DNA from: Microbacterium testaceum
Lineage (GTDB): Bacteria > Actinomycetota > Actinomycetes > Actinomycetales > Microbacteriaceae
Assembly: GCF_001476655.1 (NCBI RefSeq)
Contig: NZ_LDRT01000007.1
Location: forward strand, 1 to 64,000
Direction: 5' to 3'
Length of the DNA stretch: 64,000 nt
Within the stretch, counting starts at the first letter, position 1. Every line of letters begins with the position of its first letter. Shown piece by piece: positions 41,714 to 49,378 of this stretch. The translations under genes were made by a program, and so were the position numbers. The notes under the pieces were generated by a model, which ran no database searches, was not told the DNA's origin, and saw only the letters and a program-made list of their open reading frames with translations.

Positions 41714-42820
41714 TCAGACCCGGCGTGCGGCCGAGGTCAGCGGGCACTCGAACGGATCGCGGGCCGCGAGGCCCACGCGGTTCAGATACTGGATCACGAT
41801 GCCGTACGACTGCAGCAGCGTCGTCTCGACGTAGGGCACGCCGAGCGTCTGGCAGTGCTCGATGACGATCTCGCGCGCGCGGCTCAGGTGCGGACGCGGC
41901 ATGTTCGGGAACAGGTGGTGCTCGATCTGGTAGTTGAGCCCGCCCATGAGCCAGGTGGCCCACCATCCGCCGGAGATGTTGCGCGATGTGCGCACCTGCT
42001 TGCTGAAGAAATCGAGCTTCGCGCCGGGGGCGATCACCGCCATGCCCTTGTGGTTGGGAGCGAACGAGGCGCCCATGTACACGCCGAACACCGCGAGTTG
42101 CACGCCGAGGAAGGCGAAGGCCATACCGACGGGGAGGAAGATGAAGACCGGGGCCACGAACACCGCGAAACGCAGCGCGATGAGTCCGAGCTCGGTCCAA
42201 CGCCCCTTGACCTCGCCGCGCGAGAACAGGTGGCGGATGGCCAGCACGTGGAGGTTGAGGCCCTCGAGCGTCAGCAGGGGGAAGAAGAGCCACCCCTGAC
42301 GCTGGGTGATCCAGCGCTGGATGCCACGCGCTTTCGCCGCGTCCTCGTCGAGGAACGAGATCGTGTCGATCTCGATGTCGGGGTCTTTGCCGACGCGGTT
42401 GGGATTGGCATGGTGGCGGGTGTGCTTCGAGGCCCACCACGACTGGCTCATGCCGACGACGCCATTGCCGATCCACAGCGCCAGGCGGTCGTTCGCGGGG
42501 CCCGAGGCGAGGATCTGACGGTGGTTCGCCTCGTGGGCGAGGAACGCCACCTGGGTGAACAGGATGCCGAGAGCCGCGGCGATCAGCAGCTGGAACCAGC
42601 TGTCACCGAGGAGGACGAAACCGGCGATGCAGCCGGCGAAGGCGAGGACGAGGGCGGAGCCGACGAGAGCGTAGAAAACGCGGGTGCGGACGAGGAGTCC
42701 GCTTTCACGAACGACCTGGGACAGCTCTGTGTAGGCCTTCGCGATCGGGGGGAATTCGGTGGTGCCGGAGTAGGTCTGACGGACGGGGCCGAGACGGGAC
42801 TCGACGATGGTGGAGGCGAT
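41714..42820 (-). CDS. acyl-lipid fatty acid desaturase with apparent ATC start
   Basis: 368 residues if read from ATC at 42820-42818. Membrane di-iron desaturase: three His boxes HEANHRQ, HTRHHA and QIEHHLFP, plus two pairs of membrane helices. The first ordinary start in frame is GTG 42550, directly before AFLAHEANHRQ; beginning there would cut off about 90 residues including the first helix pair (VGSALVLAFAGCIAGFVLLG) and the typical region VRQTYSGTTEFPPI. Upstream of that there is no ATG, GTG or TTG in frame before a stop at 42887. GAGGAG lies six bases before ATC, giving ASTIVESRLG as N-terminus. Either a rare ATC start or a recent point change of ATG. Confidence 0.85.
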   Translation of the reverse strand: MASTIVESRLGPVRQTYSGTTEFPPIAKAYTELSQVVRESGLLVRTRVFYALVGSALVLAFAGCIAGFVLLGDSWFQLLIAAALGILFTQVAFLAHEANHRQILASGPANDRLALWIGNGVVGMSQSWWASKHTRHHANPNRVGKDPDIEIDTISFLDEDAAKARGIQRWITQRQGWLFFPLLTLEGLNLHVLAIRHLFSRGEVKGRWTELGLIALRFAVFVAPVFIFLPVGMAFAFLGVQLAVFGVYMGASFAPNHKGMAVIAPGAKLDFFSKQVRTSRNISGGWWATWLMGGLNYQIEHHLFPNMPRPHLSRAREIVIEHCQTLGVPYVETTLLQSYGIVIQYLNRVGLAARDPFECPLTSAARRV

Positions 42821-42854
42821 GAATTGCTCCTCGATTTTCGTGACCGAAGTCGGG

Positions 42855-42877
42855 AACCCGAGAGGCTTCCTCGGGTT
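42855..42877 (-). promoter_or_regulatory. hairpin in the desaturase 5' leader
   Basis: AACCCGAG (42855-42862) and CTCGGGTT (42870-42877) form a perfect 8-base-pair stem with a 7-base loop, ending about 34 bases before the ATC start. Could be a leader structure controlling translation or a weak terminator of upstream transcription. Confidence 0.5.
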
Positions 42878-42989
42878 TGCCCCACCCTACGGGGCGACGT
42901 ATGGGCACCCCGGAATACATCCACATGTGCAGGAACCTCACCGGGAATGCACACCTACCGGACTCGCTCCGTTCACGCCGAGGAGACGA

Positions 42990-43030
42990 CGAAAGCCGGG
43001 TCGCCGCTGATGCGGCGGACCCGGCTTTCG
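42990..43030 (-). terminator. terminator after the cold-shock gene
   Basis: Arms 42990-43007 and 43012-43030 pair over 18 bases with one bulged G around a TGAT loop; begins 15 bases after the csp stop. Confidence 0.85.
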
Positions 43031-43044
43031 GGGTGAAGCGGAGC

Positions 43045-43248
43045 TTAGAGGGGGCGGATGTTCGCGGCCTGCATGCCCTTGGGGCCCTGCTCGGCGTCGA
43101 ATTCGACCTTCTGCGCTTCCGTCAGCTCCTTGAAGCCGTTGCCCTGGATCGCGCTGAAGTGCGCGAACAGGTCGGCGGAGCCGTCATCGGGAGCGATGAA
43201 GCCGTAGCCCTTTTCGGAGTTGAACCATTTCACGGTGCCAGTGGCCAT
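43045..43248 (-). CDS. cold-shock protein (CspA family)
   Basis: 67 residues, typical length. RNA-binding motifs RNP1 [10 protein letters not shown] and RNP2 DLFAHFSAI are present, with [17 protein letters not shown] at the start. Acts as an RNA chaperone. Separated by a strong terminator from the desaturase downstream, which is often cold-responsive as well. Confidence 0.96.
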   Translation of the reverse strand: MATGTVKWFNSEKGYGFIAPDDGSADLFAHFSAIQGNGFKELTEAQKVEFDAEQGPKGMQAANIRPL

Positions 43249-43264
43249 CGTGTTCTTCCTTTAT

Positions 43265-43588
43265 TCATGTTGGGCCGCATAAGCGACCGTGGGCGCCGCT
43301 CCGACGAACGCGGAGCGGACGGGGACGCCGCAGCACCGAGGCGGTGCCGCGTACGCGGTGCCCGTCGACGGCGGCCTGGGCCGCCCCGACGGACGTGTGG
43401 ATGCCGAGGTTCTCGCCGAGCGGACCTTGGGCTTCGTAGCCCGAGGTGGCCGCGCCGACGAAACCGGCATAGTCGGATCCGGCCGTCGCGACGTAGACGT
43501 CGAGATCGGCCTGGCGCCACGACAGTGGCGAAGGGTGAAGCGAGGACACAGAGACTTTCCGCGGGAGGCACGCGGTGACGGAGGTCAT
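43265..43588 (-). CDS. hypothetical protein upstream of csp
   Basis: 107 residues if started at ATG 43588. The middle (WRQADLDVYVATAGSDYAGF followed by GYEAQGPLGENLGIHTSVGA and AQAAVDGHR) looks like a small conserved Microbacteriaceae domain, with Trp-Arg-x-Ala-Asp and alternating charged/aromatic residues. The last 25 residues are Arg-rich and may not be conserved. No Shine-Dalgarno at the start. Same strand as csp, 16 bases from its start. Confidence 0.5.
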   Translation of the reverse strand: MTSVTACLPRKVSVSSLHPSPLSWRQADLDVYVATAGSDYAGFVGAATSGYEAQGPLGENLGIHTSVGAAQAAVDGHRVRGTASVLRRPRPLRVRRSGAHGRLCGPT

Positions 43589-43778
43589 CGAGCGCGCCGT
43601 GCGACGAGATAGAGGGGGATTCTGGTGGTGAACGGCTCGGTGCCGTGCGCCCGACATCTCATCGATGAGGCGGGCGTCCATGAAGCAAATCCCGGAATTG
43701 ATGCTCCCACGGTAGCACGGATGCCCGGCGGACACCCGGGGGATTTCTGCGGCGCCCTCTCGAGGTGGACTGGGGGGC

Positions 43779-44141
43779 ATGGCATCCGGGATCGATGAGT
43801 GCGCCGACGACGTCACCGACGACGAGCGATGGCTCGTGATCCACGGGCGCCGATGGCGCCGCACGGACCCGGCGCTCCCGGAGGATCTCGCCGCCCGCTT
43901 GAGATCCCACCTCGGACGGGCCCGCTCGGCGGTGCGCACCACGACGCGTGCGGGGGACGCCGACGCGACGGCGGACGCCCGTCGCCGGGTCGGCCTCGCC
44001 ACGTCGGGGCTCGGCGAGCGGGGACCGCGGTGGTGGGAGGACGACGTGGACGCGCGCATCGCGCGAGCGCTGGCCGCGGTCGAGGAGCTCGACCGTGACG
44101 CCCCGCCGAGAGCAGACGAGGGGCCCGGCGTCAACGCGTAG
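43779..44141 (+). CDS. hypothetical protein (Microbacteriaceae, 'Tol'-annotated type)
   Basis: 120 residues. DDERWLVIHGRRWRRTDPAL near the N-terminus and LGERGPRWWEDDVDARIARAL towards the C-terminus are characteristic of a small cytoplasmic family common in Microbacteriaceae that databases often label biopolymer transporter Tol, without evidence. No signal or membrane segment. Function unknown. Confidence 0.75.
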   Translation: MASGIDECADDVTDDERWLVIHGRRWRRTDPALPEDLAARLRSHLGRARSAVRTTTRAGDADATADARRRVGLATSGLGERGPRWWEDDVDARIARALAAVEELDRDAPPRADEGPGVNA

Positions 44142-44194
44142 CGCTCGTCGAAGCGAGCCGGTGGGCTGAGGGTCCGTCAGAGAGAGGGAGTGTC

Positions 44195-44686
44195 ATGACA
44201 TCCACCGACACCGAGTTGGACAAACTCAACGAACTGCTGAAGAAGTTCCGCTTCGCCATGGTCACCACGCGCGCCGAGGACGGCGCATTGCACGCTCACC
44301 CGCTCACCGTCCAGGAGAACGAGTCGGATGGCGACCTGTGGTTCATCGTCGGTACCCACGCCTCGGCCGTCGAGCACGTGAGGCGGGATGCGAAGGTCGG
44401 GCTGTCGTTCAGCTCGGACAGCACATGGCTCTCGCTCGCAGGCGAGGCCGAGGTGGTCGACGACCTCGCCAAACTCAAGGAACTGTGGTCCACGACGGTC
44501 GAGGCGTGGTTCCCGGATGGTCCGGAGTCCCCCGGGGTCACTCTGTTGAAGGTCTCGGCTTTGACCGGGGAGTACTGGGGCAGCGCCGGTGGGCGCCTCG
44601 CCACGGCCATCGCCCTGGTGACGTCGAAGGTGACCGGCGAGCGCCCGAAGGGCGGCGAGAACGAGAAGTTCGATCTGACCGACTGA
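44195..44686 (+). CDS. pyridoxamine-phosphate-oxidase-like general stress protein
   Basis: 163 residues, split-barrel FMN-binding fold of the GSP26/YdaG type: LLKKFRFAMVTTRAEDGALH (about 10-29), DLWFIVGTHASAVEHV, VGLSFSSDSTWLSLAGEAEV and the C-terminal VTSKVTGERPKGGENEKF. Thought to act in stress response; no catalytic activity proven for this group. GAGAGGGAG precedes ATG 44195. Confidence 0.85.
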   Translation: MTSTDTELDKLNELLKKFRFAMVTTRAEDGALHAHPLTVQENESDGDLWFIVGTHASAVEHVRRDAKVGLSFSSDSTWLSLAGEAEVVDDLAKLKELWSTTVEAWFPDGPESPGVTLLKVSALTGEYWGSAGGRLATAIALVTSKVTGERPKGGENEKFDLTD

Positions 44687-44691
44687 TCCGA

Positions 44692-44719
44692 CGAAGGGCC
44701 CCGCGCGCGGGGCCCTTCG
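44692..44719. terminator. perfect palindromic terminator
   Basis: Two 14-base arms (44692-44705, 44706-44719) directly abutting, forming a hairpin with a GC-rich stem between convergent genes. Confidence 0.8.
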
Positions 44720-44725
44720 CCCGTC

Positions 44726-44857
44726 TCAGCCTCCGGAGGGGTTGTCGACGGGGGCATCGTCGTCATCGGTCGTGTCGGGGATCTGCGGCCCGTCGGCGGT
44801 CTCGAGCTCGTCGGGCTCGTCGGCGGTGTCGTTCGTGCGGTCCGGTGTCGTGTCCAT
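44726..44857 (-). CDS. small acidic protein
   Basis: 43 residues from ATG 44857 (MDTTPDRTNDTADEPDELE...). About half the residues are Asp, Glu or Thr, so it should be disordered. No domain. The terminator after it argues that the region is transcribed, but no ribosome-binding site is seen and it could be noncoding. Confidence 0.4.
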   Translation of the reverse strand: MDTTPDRTNDTADEPDELETADGPQIPDTTDDDDAPVDNPSGG

Positions 44858-44969
44858 GGGGGCACCCGACCACGAATCGCTGCGGATGCGCGCGGCCCTT
44901 GCGCGCACTCGGTCTCTGTGTCAGCGCAAGCCCCCGTTCCGCCGGCTCGCGCTTTGCGACGATGGCGGC

Positions 44970-45125
44970 ATGTCACGACCCGAGGTGCGCGCCAAGCCGT
45001 GCGCTTACTGCGGACGCCCGTTCACCGATCGCAAGCGCTGGAGCGGGCGCGATCAGTGGGACCAGGTGCTCTATTGCTCGCGCGGGTGCCGCGCGAATGC
45101 GGCGAAGCAGAGGCGTCGCGCATGA
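44970..45125 (+). CDS. DUF2256 zinc-ribbon protein
   Basis: 51 residues. Four cysteines in CAYCGRPFTDRKRW and YCSRGCR form a probable zinc site, typical for DUF2256. The gene is regularly next to cryptochrome/photolyase genes, as here, but its function is unknown. GACGAT lies six bases before ATG 44970, a weak leaderless-type -10. Confidence 0.88.
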   Translation: MSRPEVRAKPCAYCGRPFTDRKRWSGRDQWDQVLYCSRGCRANAAKQRRRA

Positions 45126-45165
45126 ACGAGATCTCCGTCGCGCGGGTACCCCGGGGGTGCGGCGC

Positions 45166-46605
45166 ATGAGGGCAGCGCTGATCCTGGCGACGCAGCAGTT
45201 CGCCGAGCACCCCGCCTACGCCGACGAGGACGTCGAGGAGTTCTTCTTCATCGAGTCCGCGCCGCGATTCCGGAAGCTGCCGTACCACCGGCACAAGATC
45301 GTGCTGCTGATCTCGGCGATGCGGCACACCGCGGCCCGGCTCGAGGCCCAGGGCAAGACCGTCCGCCGCATCACCCTCGACGACGACCTGACCTTCCGGG
45401 CCGCGCTCGAGAGGCTGCTGAAGACGCACCGGGTGAGCGAGCTGACGTGGATGAGCGACCCGAACCGCCCCGTCGACGAGCGCATCGCCCGCATCTGCGC
45501 CGCTCACGACGTCGAGACCGAGGTGCTCTCGGACGGACTCTTCCTGACCCCCGAGGAAGAGGTCGACGAGTGGTTCGCGGCGCATCCCACACCGCTCATG
45601 GAGGACTTCTACCACTGGCAGCGCCGACGCACCGGCATCCTGATGGACGGCGGGAAGCCCGCGGGGCGCCGCTGGAACTTCGACGCCGACAACCGCAAGG
45701 CCCTGCCGAAGAAGGGTCTGGCGATCCCGCCCCTGCCGCAGCTCGAGCCCGACGACATCACGCGTGCGGTCATCGCCGAGGTCGACGAGCTGTTTCCCGA
45801 GCATCCCGGCGCGGCGGGGGAGTTCTGGCTCCCGGTCACTCCGGAGGACGCGCGCGACTGGCTCGACGTGTTCGTCGCCGAGCGCCTGCACGACTTCGGT
45901 CGGTACGAGGACGCGATGAAGGCCGACGAGCCGTTCCTCTTCCACGCGATCATCTCGCCGATGCTGAACATCGGGCTCCTCACCGTCGAGGAGGTGGTCG
46001 CCGCCGCCACGCGGACCGATGCGCCCCTGGCATCCGTCGAGGGGTTCATCCGCCAGGTGATCGGCTGGCGCGAGTACATGCGCGGCATGTACCGGGCGCA
46101 CCCGAAGCTCGAGCACGTCAACGCGCTGCACCTCGAGAAGCGGATCCAGAAGTACTGGTACTCGGGCGAGCGCATACCGAGCGACCTGCCGGTCCCGGTG
46201 CGCACGGTGCTCGAGCGGGTGCACCGGTGGGGGTACGCCCATCACATCGAGCGGTTGATGGTGCTGGGCAACTGGTTCCTGCTGCAGGGCTACGCGCCGC
46301 GGCAGGTGAACGACTGGTTCCTCGCGCTGTTCGTCGACGCGTACGACTGGGTCATGGTGCCCAACGTCATGGGGATGAGCCAGTTCGCCGACGGCGGGTT
46401 CGTGGCGACGAAGCCCTACGTGTCGGGCGGGGCGTACCTGCAGAAGATGGGCTCGTGGTGGACGTCGGCGCAGGAGGCCAAGGACTCGGTCTTCACCGAC
46501 GCGTACTGGGAGTTCCTCGAGCGCCACGAGGACGTGCTGGCCGGCAACCACCGGCTGGGGCTGGCGCTCGCGCAGATGCGCAAGCGGCGCGAGGCGCGGG
46601 AGTAG
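45166..46605 (+). CDS. cryptochrome/photolyase of the FeS-BCP (PhrB/CryB) family lacking the cluster cysteines
   Basis: 479 residues. N-terminal Rossmann domain (MRAALILATQQFAEHP) and C-terminal FAD-binding helical domain with RQVIGWREYMRGMYRAHP, YAHHIERLMVLGNWFLLQGY, WFLALFVDAYDWVMVPNVMG and GGFVATKPYVSGGAYLQKM, all typical of (6-4) photolyases of the prokaryotic Fe-S family. Those enzymes hold a [4Fe-4S] cluster with four cysteines in the C-terminal domain; this protein has only one Cys (in RICAAHD, N-terminal domain), and the loop after GAYLQKM is shortened. It probably binds FAD but no Fe-S cluster. ATG 45166, 41 bases after the DUF2256 stop. Confidence 0.88.
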   Translation: MRAALILATQQFAEHPAYADEDVEEFFFIESAPRFRKLPYHRHKIVLLISAMRHTAARLEAQGKTVRRITLDDDLTFRAALERLLKTHRVSELTWMSDPNRPVDERIARICAAHDVETEVLSDGLFLTPEEEVDEWFAAHPTPLMEDFYHWQRRRTGILMDGGKPAGRRWNFDADNRKALPKKGLAIPPLPQLEPDDITRAVIAEVDELFPEHPGAAGEFWLPVTPEDARDWLDVFVAERLHDFGRYEDAMKADEPFLFHAIISPMLNIGLLTVEEVVAAATRTDAPLASVEGFIRQVIGWREYMRGMYRAHPKLEHVNALHLEKRIQKYWYSGERIPSDLPVPVRTVLERVHRWGYAHHIERLMVLGNWFLLQGYAPRQVNDWFLALFVDAYDWVMVPNVMGMSQFADGGFVATKPYVSGGAYLQKMGSWWTSAQEAKDSVFTDAYWEFLERHEDVLAGNHRLGLALAQMRKRREARE

Positions 46606-46627
46606 GCAGTCCTCTCGGCTCCGCGAC

Positions 46628-46714
46628 GTGCCGGGCTCCGGAAACTTCTCGCCGCCTCCCGGTCGGGTCGATCCGAAGGGGGCGAAAACCCCGGCAATCT
46701 CCGGAGCCCGGCAC
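46628..46714. repeat. 87-base element with 15-base perfect inverted ends
   Basis: GTGCCGGGCTCCGGA (46628-46642) and its exact complement (46700-46714) enclose 57 bases that partly pair as well (TCGCCGCCTCCC against GGGGGCGA). Lies between the convergent photolyase and DUF2945 genes. May be a large terminator hairpin or a miniature palindromic element. Confidence 0.6.
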
Positions 46715-46728
46715 AACTGTCAGCCGGA

Positions 46729-46944
46729 TCAGCCCTTCAGCTTGTTCAGCGCCGAGCCCTTGTGCGCGGCGGTCGAACCCGACTTCTCCGACTTCACGAT
46801 GTACGCCGGGTCGTCGTCGGATGCCGTGAACTTCTGTCCGTCGTGCTGGAAGTCCTTCGTCTTCTTCTCCATGACCTCGCCCTGGGTGCGTCCCTGCGGG
46901 GTGTCCCAGCTGACGCGGTCGCCCTTCGACAGATCCTTCGACAT
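46729..46944 (-). CDS. DUF2945 (hypervirulence-associated, Tudor-like) protein
   Basis: 71 residues from ATG 46944 with AGAGGAA seven bases upstream. LSKGDRVSWDTPQGRTQGEV (about 5-24) is the DUF2945 hallmark; ASDDDPAYIVKSEKSGSTAA follows. A small SH3/Tudor-like fold, often near stress genes. Function unknown. Divergent from the catalase gene. Confidence 0.87.
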   Translation of the reverse strand: MSKDLSKGDRVSWDTPQGRTQGEVMEKKTKDFQHDGQKFTASDDDPAYIVKSEKSGSTAAHKGSALNKLKG

Positions 46945-47126
46945 GTGCGGTTCCTCTCGTGTGGTTCCGCCATGCTGTCGGGGCACTCCGGCACGGATCG
47001 GGGGATTGACAGGCTCCCGCCCCTACGTCGTCGGTGGACGAATCGCAATGCCTCGGCGATGTCGGAGCTCCTGCGTACCGTCGTCGGCGGGCCCTTCGTT
47101 TCCCGGCCCACGACGTGAGGAGAGCC

Positions 47127-48656
47127 ATGACCGAGCCCACCACCACGAACGGCGGCGCCCCCGTCGCCAGCGACGAGCATTCCCAGAGCGTGGGAGCCGA
47201 CGGCTCGATCGCGCTCACCGACCACTACCTGATCGAGAAGCTCGCGCAGTTCAACCGCGAGCGCGTCCCCGAGCGCGTCGTGCACGCGAAGGGCGGAGGG
47301 GCGTTCGGCACGTTCCGCACCACCGGCGACGTGTCGGCGTACACGCGTGCGGCACTGTTCCAACCCGGCGTCGAGACCGAGATGCTCGCGCGCTTCTCGT
47401 CGGTCGCCGGAGAACAGGGGAGCCCCGACACGTGGCGCGATCCCCGCGGCTTCTCGCTGAAGTTCTACACGACCGAGGGCAACTACGACCTCGTCGGCAA
47501 CAACACCCCGGTCTTCTTCGTGAAGGACGGCATCAAGTTCCCCGACTTCATCCGCTCGCAGAAGCGGCTCCCGGGGAGCCACCTGCGCGACAACACGATG
47601 CAGTGGGACTTCTGGACGCTGTCGCCGGAGAGCGCCCACCAGGTGACCTGGCTCATGGGCGACCGCGGCATCCCGGCATCGTGGCGCCACATGAACGGCT
47701 ACGGCTCGCACACGTACCAGTGGATCAACGCCGAGGGCGAGCGCTTCTGGGTGAAGTACCACTTCCACACCGACCTCGGTCACAAGACGCTCACGCAGGA
47801 CGAGGCGGACCAGATCGCCGGGCAGGATGCCGACTTCCACATCCGCGACCTGTATGCGGCGATCGAGCGGGGCGAGTTCCCCACCTGGACGCTCAAGGTG
47901 CAGATCATGCCCTACGACGAGGCGAAGTCGTACCGCTTCAATCCCTTCGACCTGACGAAGGTGTGGCCGCACAGCGACTACCCCGAGATCGAGGTCGGCA
48001 CGATGGAGCTCAACCGCAACCCGGGCAACTACTTCGCCGAGATCGAGCAGGCCGCGTTCGAGCCGTCGAACTTCGTGCCCGGTATCGATGGCAGCCCCGA
48101 CAAGATGCTGCAGGCCCGCATCTTCAGCTACGCCGACGCGCACCGCTACCGCGTGGGCACCAACTACCAGCAGCTGCCGGTCAACCGCCCGCACACCGAG
48201 GTGCACTCGTACTCGAAAGAGGGCGCGATGCGCTACGAGTACAACCCGCCCGAGGTGCCGGTCTACGCGCCGAACTCGGTCGGCGGTCCCGCGGCCGACC
48301 CGCGCCGCGCGGGCGATGGCGGGTGGCAGAGCGACGGCGAGCTCGTGCGGTCGGCCGCGACCCTGCACCCCGAGGATGACGACTGGGGTCAGGCCGGCGC
48401 GCTCGTACGCGAGGTCATGACGGCCGAGGAGCGCGATCGCCTCGTCGAGACCATCACCGGCCACGTCGGGGGAGTGACCCGCGCCGATGTGCGGGACCGC
48501 GCCGTGCAGTACTGGAAGAACGTGGATGCCGAGATCGGCTCCCGCGTGGAGGCCGGGCTCCCGCCGCTCGAGGGCTCGACCGCCCCGGGCGAGCAGCTCA
48601 GCGAACCGAACCCGGACGGCGACCTCGTGGGAACGGACGTGGCAGGGAAGATCTGA
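47127..48656 (+). CDS. monofunctional haem catalase
   Basis: 509 residues, clade 3-like small-subunit catalase. Catalytic His in [14 protein letters not shown] (about 51-64), catalytic Asn in [13 protein letters not shown] (about 122-134), and the proximal haem Tyr in [14 protein letters not shown] (about 332-345), so all active-site residues are present. It dismutates hydrogen peroxide in the cytoplasm. GAGGAGAG precedes ATG 47127. No OxyR or Fur homologue nearby. Confidence 0.97.
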   Translation: MTEPTTTNGGAPVASDEHSQSVGADGSIALTDHYLIEKLAQFNRERVPERVVHAKGGGAFGTFRTTGDVSAYTRAALFQPGVETEMLARFSSVAGEQGSPDTWRDPRGFSLKFYTTEGNYDLVGNNTPVFFVKDGIKFPDFIRSQKRLPGSHLRDNTMQWDFWTLSPESAHQVTWLMGDRGIPASWRHMNGYGSHTYQWINAEGERFWVKYHFHTDLGHKTLTQDEADQIAGQDADFHIRDLYAAIERGEFPTWTLKVQIMPYDEAKSYRFNPFDLTKVWPHSDYPEIEVGTMELNRNPGNYFAEIEQAAFEPSNFVPGIDGSPDKMLQARIFSYADAHRYRVGTNYQQLPVNRPHTEVHSYSKEGAMRYEYNPPEVPVYAPNSVGGPAADPRRAGDGGWQSDGELVRSAATLHPEDDDWGQAGALVREVMTAEERDRLVETITGHVGGVTRADVRDRAVQYWKNVDAEIGSRVEAGLPPLEGSTAPGEQLSEPNPDGDLVGTDVAGKI

Positions 48657-48714
48657 TCGCGGCGGCGGGGTGGGGGCGTCGGACGGGCGCTCCCATCCCG
48701 GCCCGGCCGTCTCG

Positions 48715-48792
48715 CACGCGGGTAGTCTCGCGGTCCGCGGGGCTTTCCAGCGCTGTGCCGCCCACGCGGGTGGTCTCGCCGGCCGCAGGGCT
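48715..48792. repeat. two-copy intergenic repeat
   Basis: A 30-base unit starting CACGCGGGT-A/G-GTCTCGC at 48715-48744 and 48763-48792, four mismatches, period 48. Located between the convergent catalase and membrane protein genes and touching the stop of the latter. Confidence 0.65.
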
Positions 48793-49378
48793 ACAGCGCC
48801 GCGCGATCCATGCGGGTGAGGCGGAAGCGCGACGCCAGGACCCCGGCCACGAGCGCCCCGGCCCCGCCCGCCATCATGTCGCCGATCGTGTCGTCGTAGG
48901 TCACGAAGATGGAATCCGTGACGAAGCGGTAGCCGAGCCACTCGACCATCTCCCACACGGCGCTGAGGGCGAGACCGGCCATCGTCGCCACGACGATCGG
49001 CGTGCGCCGACGCCCGGTGGGCGCCACCACCCCCGCGTCGTCGAGCAGCACGAGCGCGACGGCCGCCAGTACGCCGGTGCACACGAGGTGCACGATCAGG
49101 TCCCACCCCGTCCACGCGCGGTACAGCTCCAGCACGTTGCTCCCGGCGGCGACGAACACCGTCACGCACGTGACGAGATCCAGGCCCGCGCGCAGCCCGA
49201 TCATCCGCGAGAGCATCACGGCCGGCAGAGACATCGACAGCACGGCGAAGTCGGTGAACGGCAGGGTGAACAGCGAGACGATCACGACGACGATGGCGAC
49301 CGCGCGAACGGCGTCGGCGAGCCCGTCCGTGACCGTGCGCGGCGGCCGCTTGAGGTTGGCGTACAGGGCCGGGATCAT
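48791..49378 (-). CDS. DUF2238-like membrane protein
   Basis: 195 residues from ATG 49378, overlapping the EEP gene stop by 4 bases (ATGA). Five to six membrane segments; SAVWEMVEWLGYRFVTDSIF and VTYDDTIGDMMAGGAGALVA (about 140-178) recall the DUF2238/YjdF pattern of EW and YxDTxGDM. Function unknown; third gene of the glycosyltransferase-EEP operon. Confidence 0.75.
   Translation of the reverse strand: MIPALYANLKRPPRTVTDGLADAVRAVAIVVVIVSLFTLPFTDFAVLSMSLPAVMLSRMIGLRAGLDLVTCVTVFVAAGSNVLELYRAWTGWDLIVHLVCTGVLAAVALVLLDDAGVVAPTGRRRTPIVVATMAGLALSAVWEMVEWLGYRFVTDSIFVTYDDTIGDMMAGGAGALVAGVLASRFRLTRMDRAAL

Noticed and set aside
42548-42550. GTG 42550 as the desaturase start
   Set aside because: It would remove the first helix pair and about 90 residues of clearly coding, family-like sequence, and there is no ribosome-binding site before it.
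42583-42954. Serine/proline-rich small protein upstream of the desaturase on the minus strand
   Set aside because: It is the wrong frame over the true desaturase N-terminus.
43289-43612. Plus-strand frame of 107 codons opposite the hypothetical gene upstream of csp
   Set aside because: Arg/Gly-rich shadow without start signals.
45122-45169. Tiny gene ATG 45122 between DUF2256 and the photolyase
   Set aside because: Only 15 codons, no ribosome-binding site, no reason to think it is translated.
47006-47029. TTGACA plus TACGTC as catalase promoter
   Set aside because: Spacing is 12 bases instead of about 17; the pair is probably chance.
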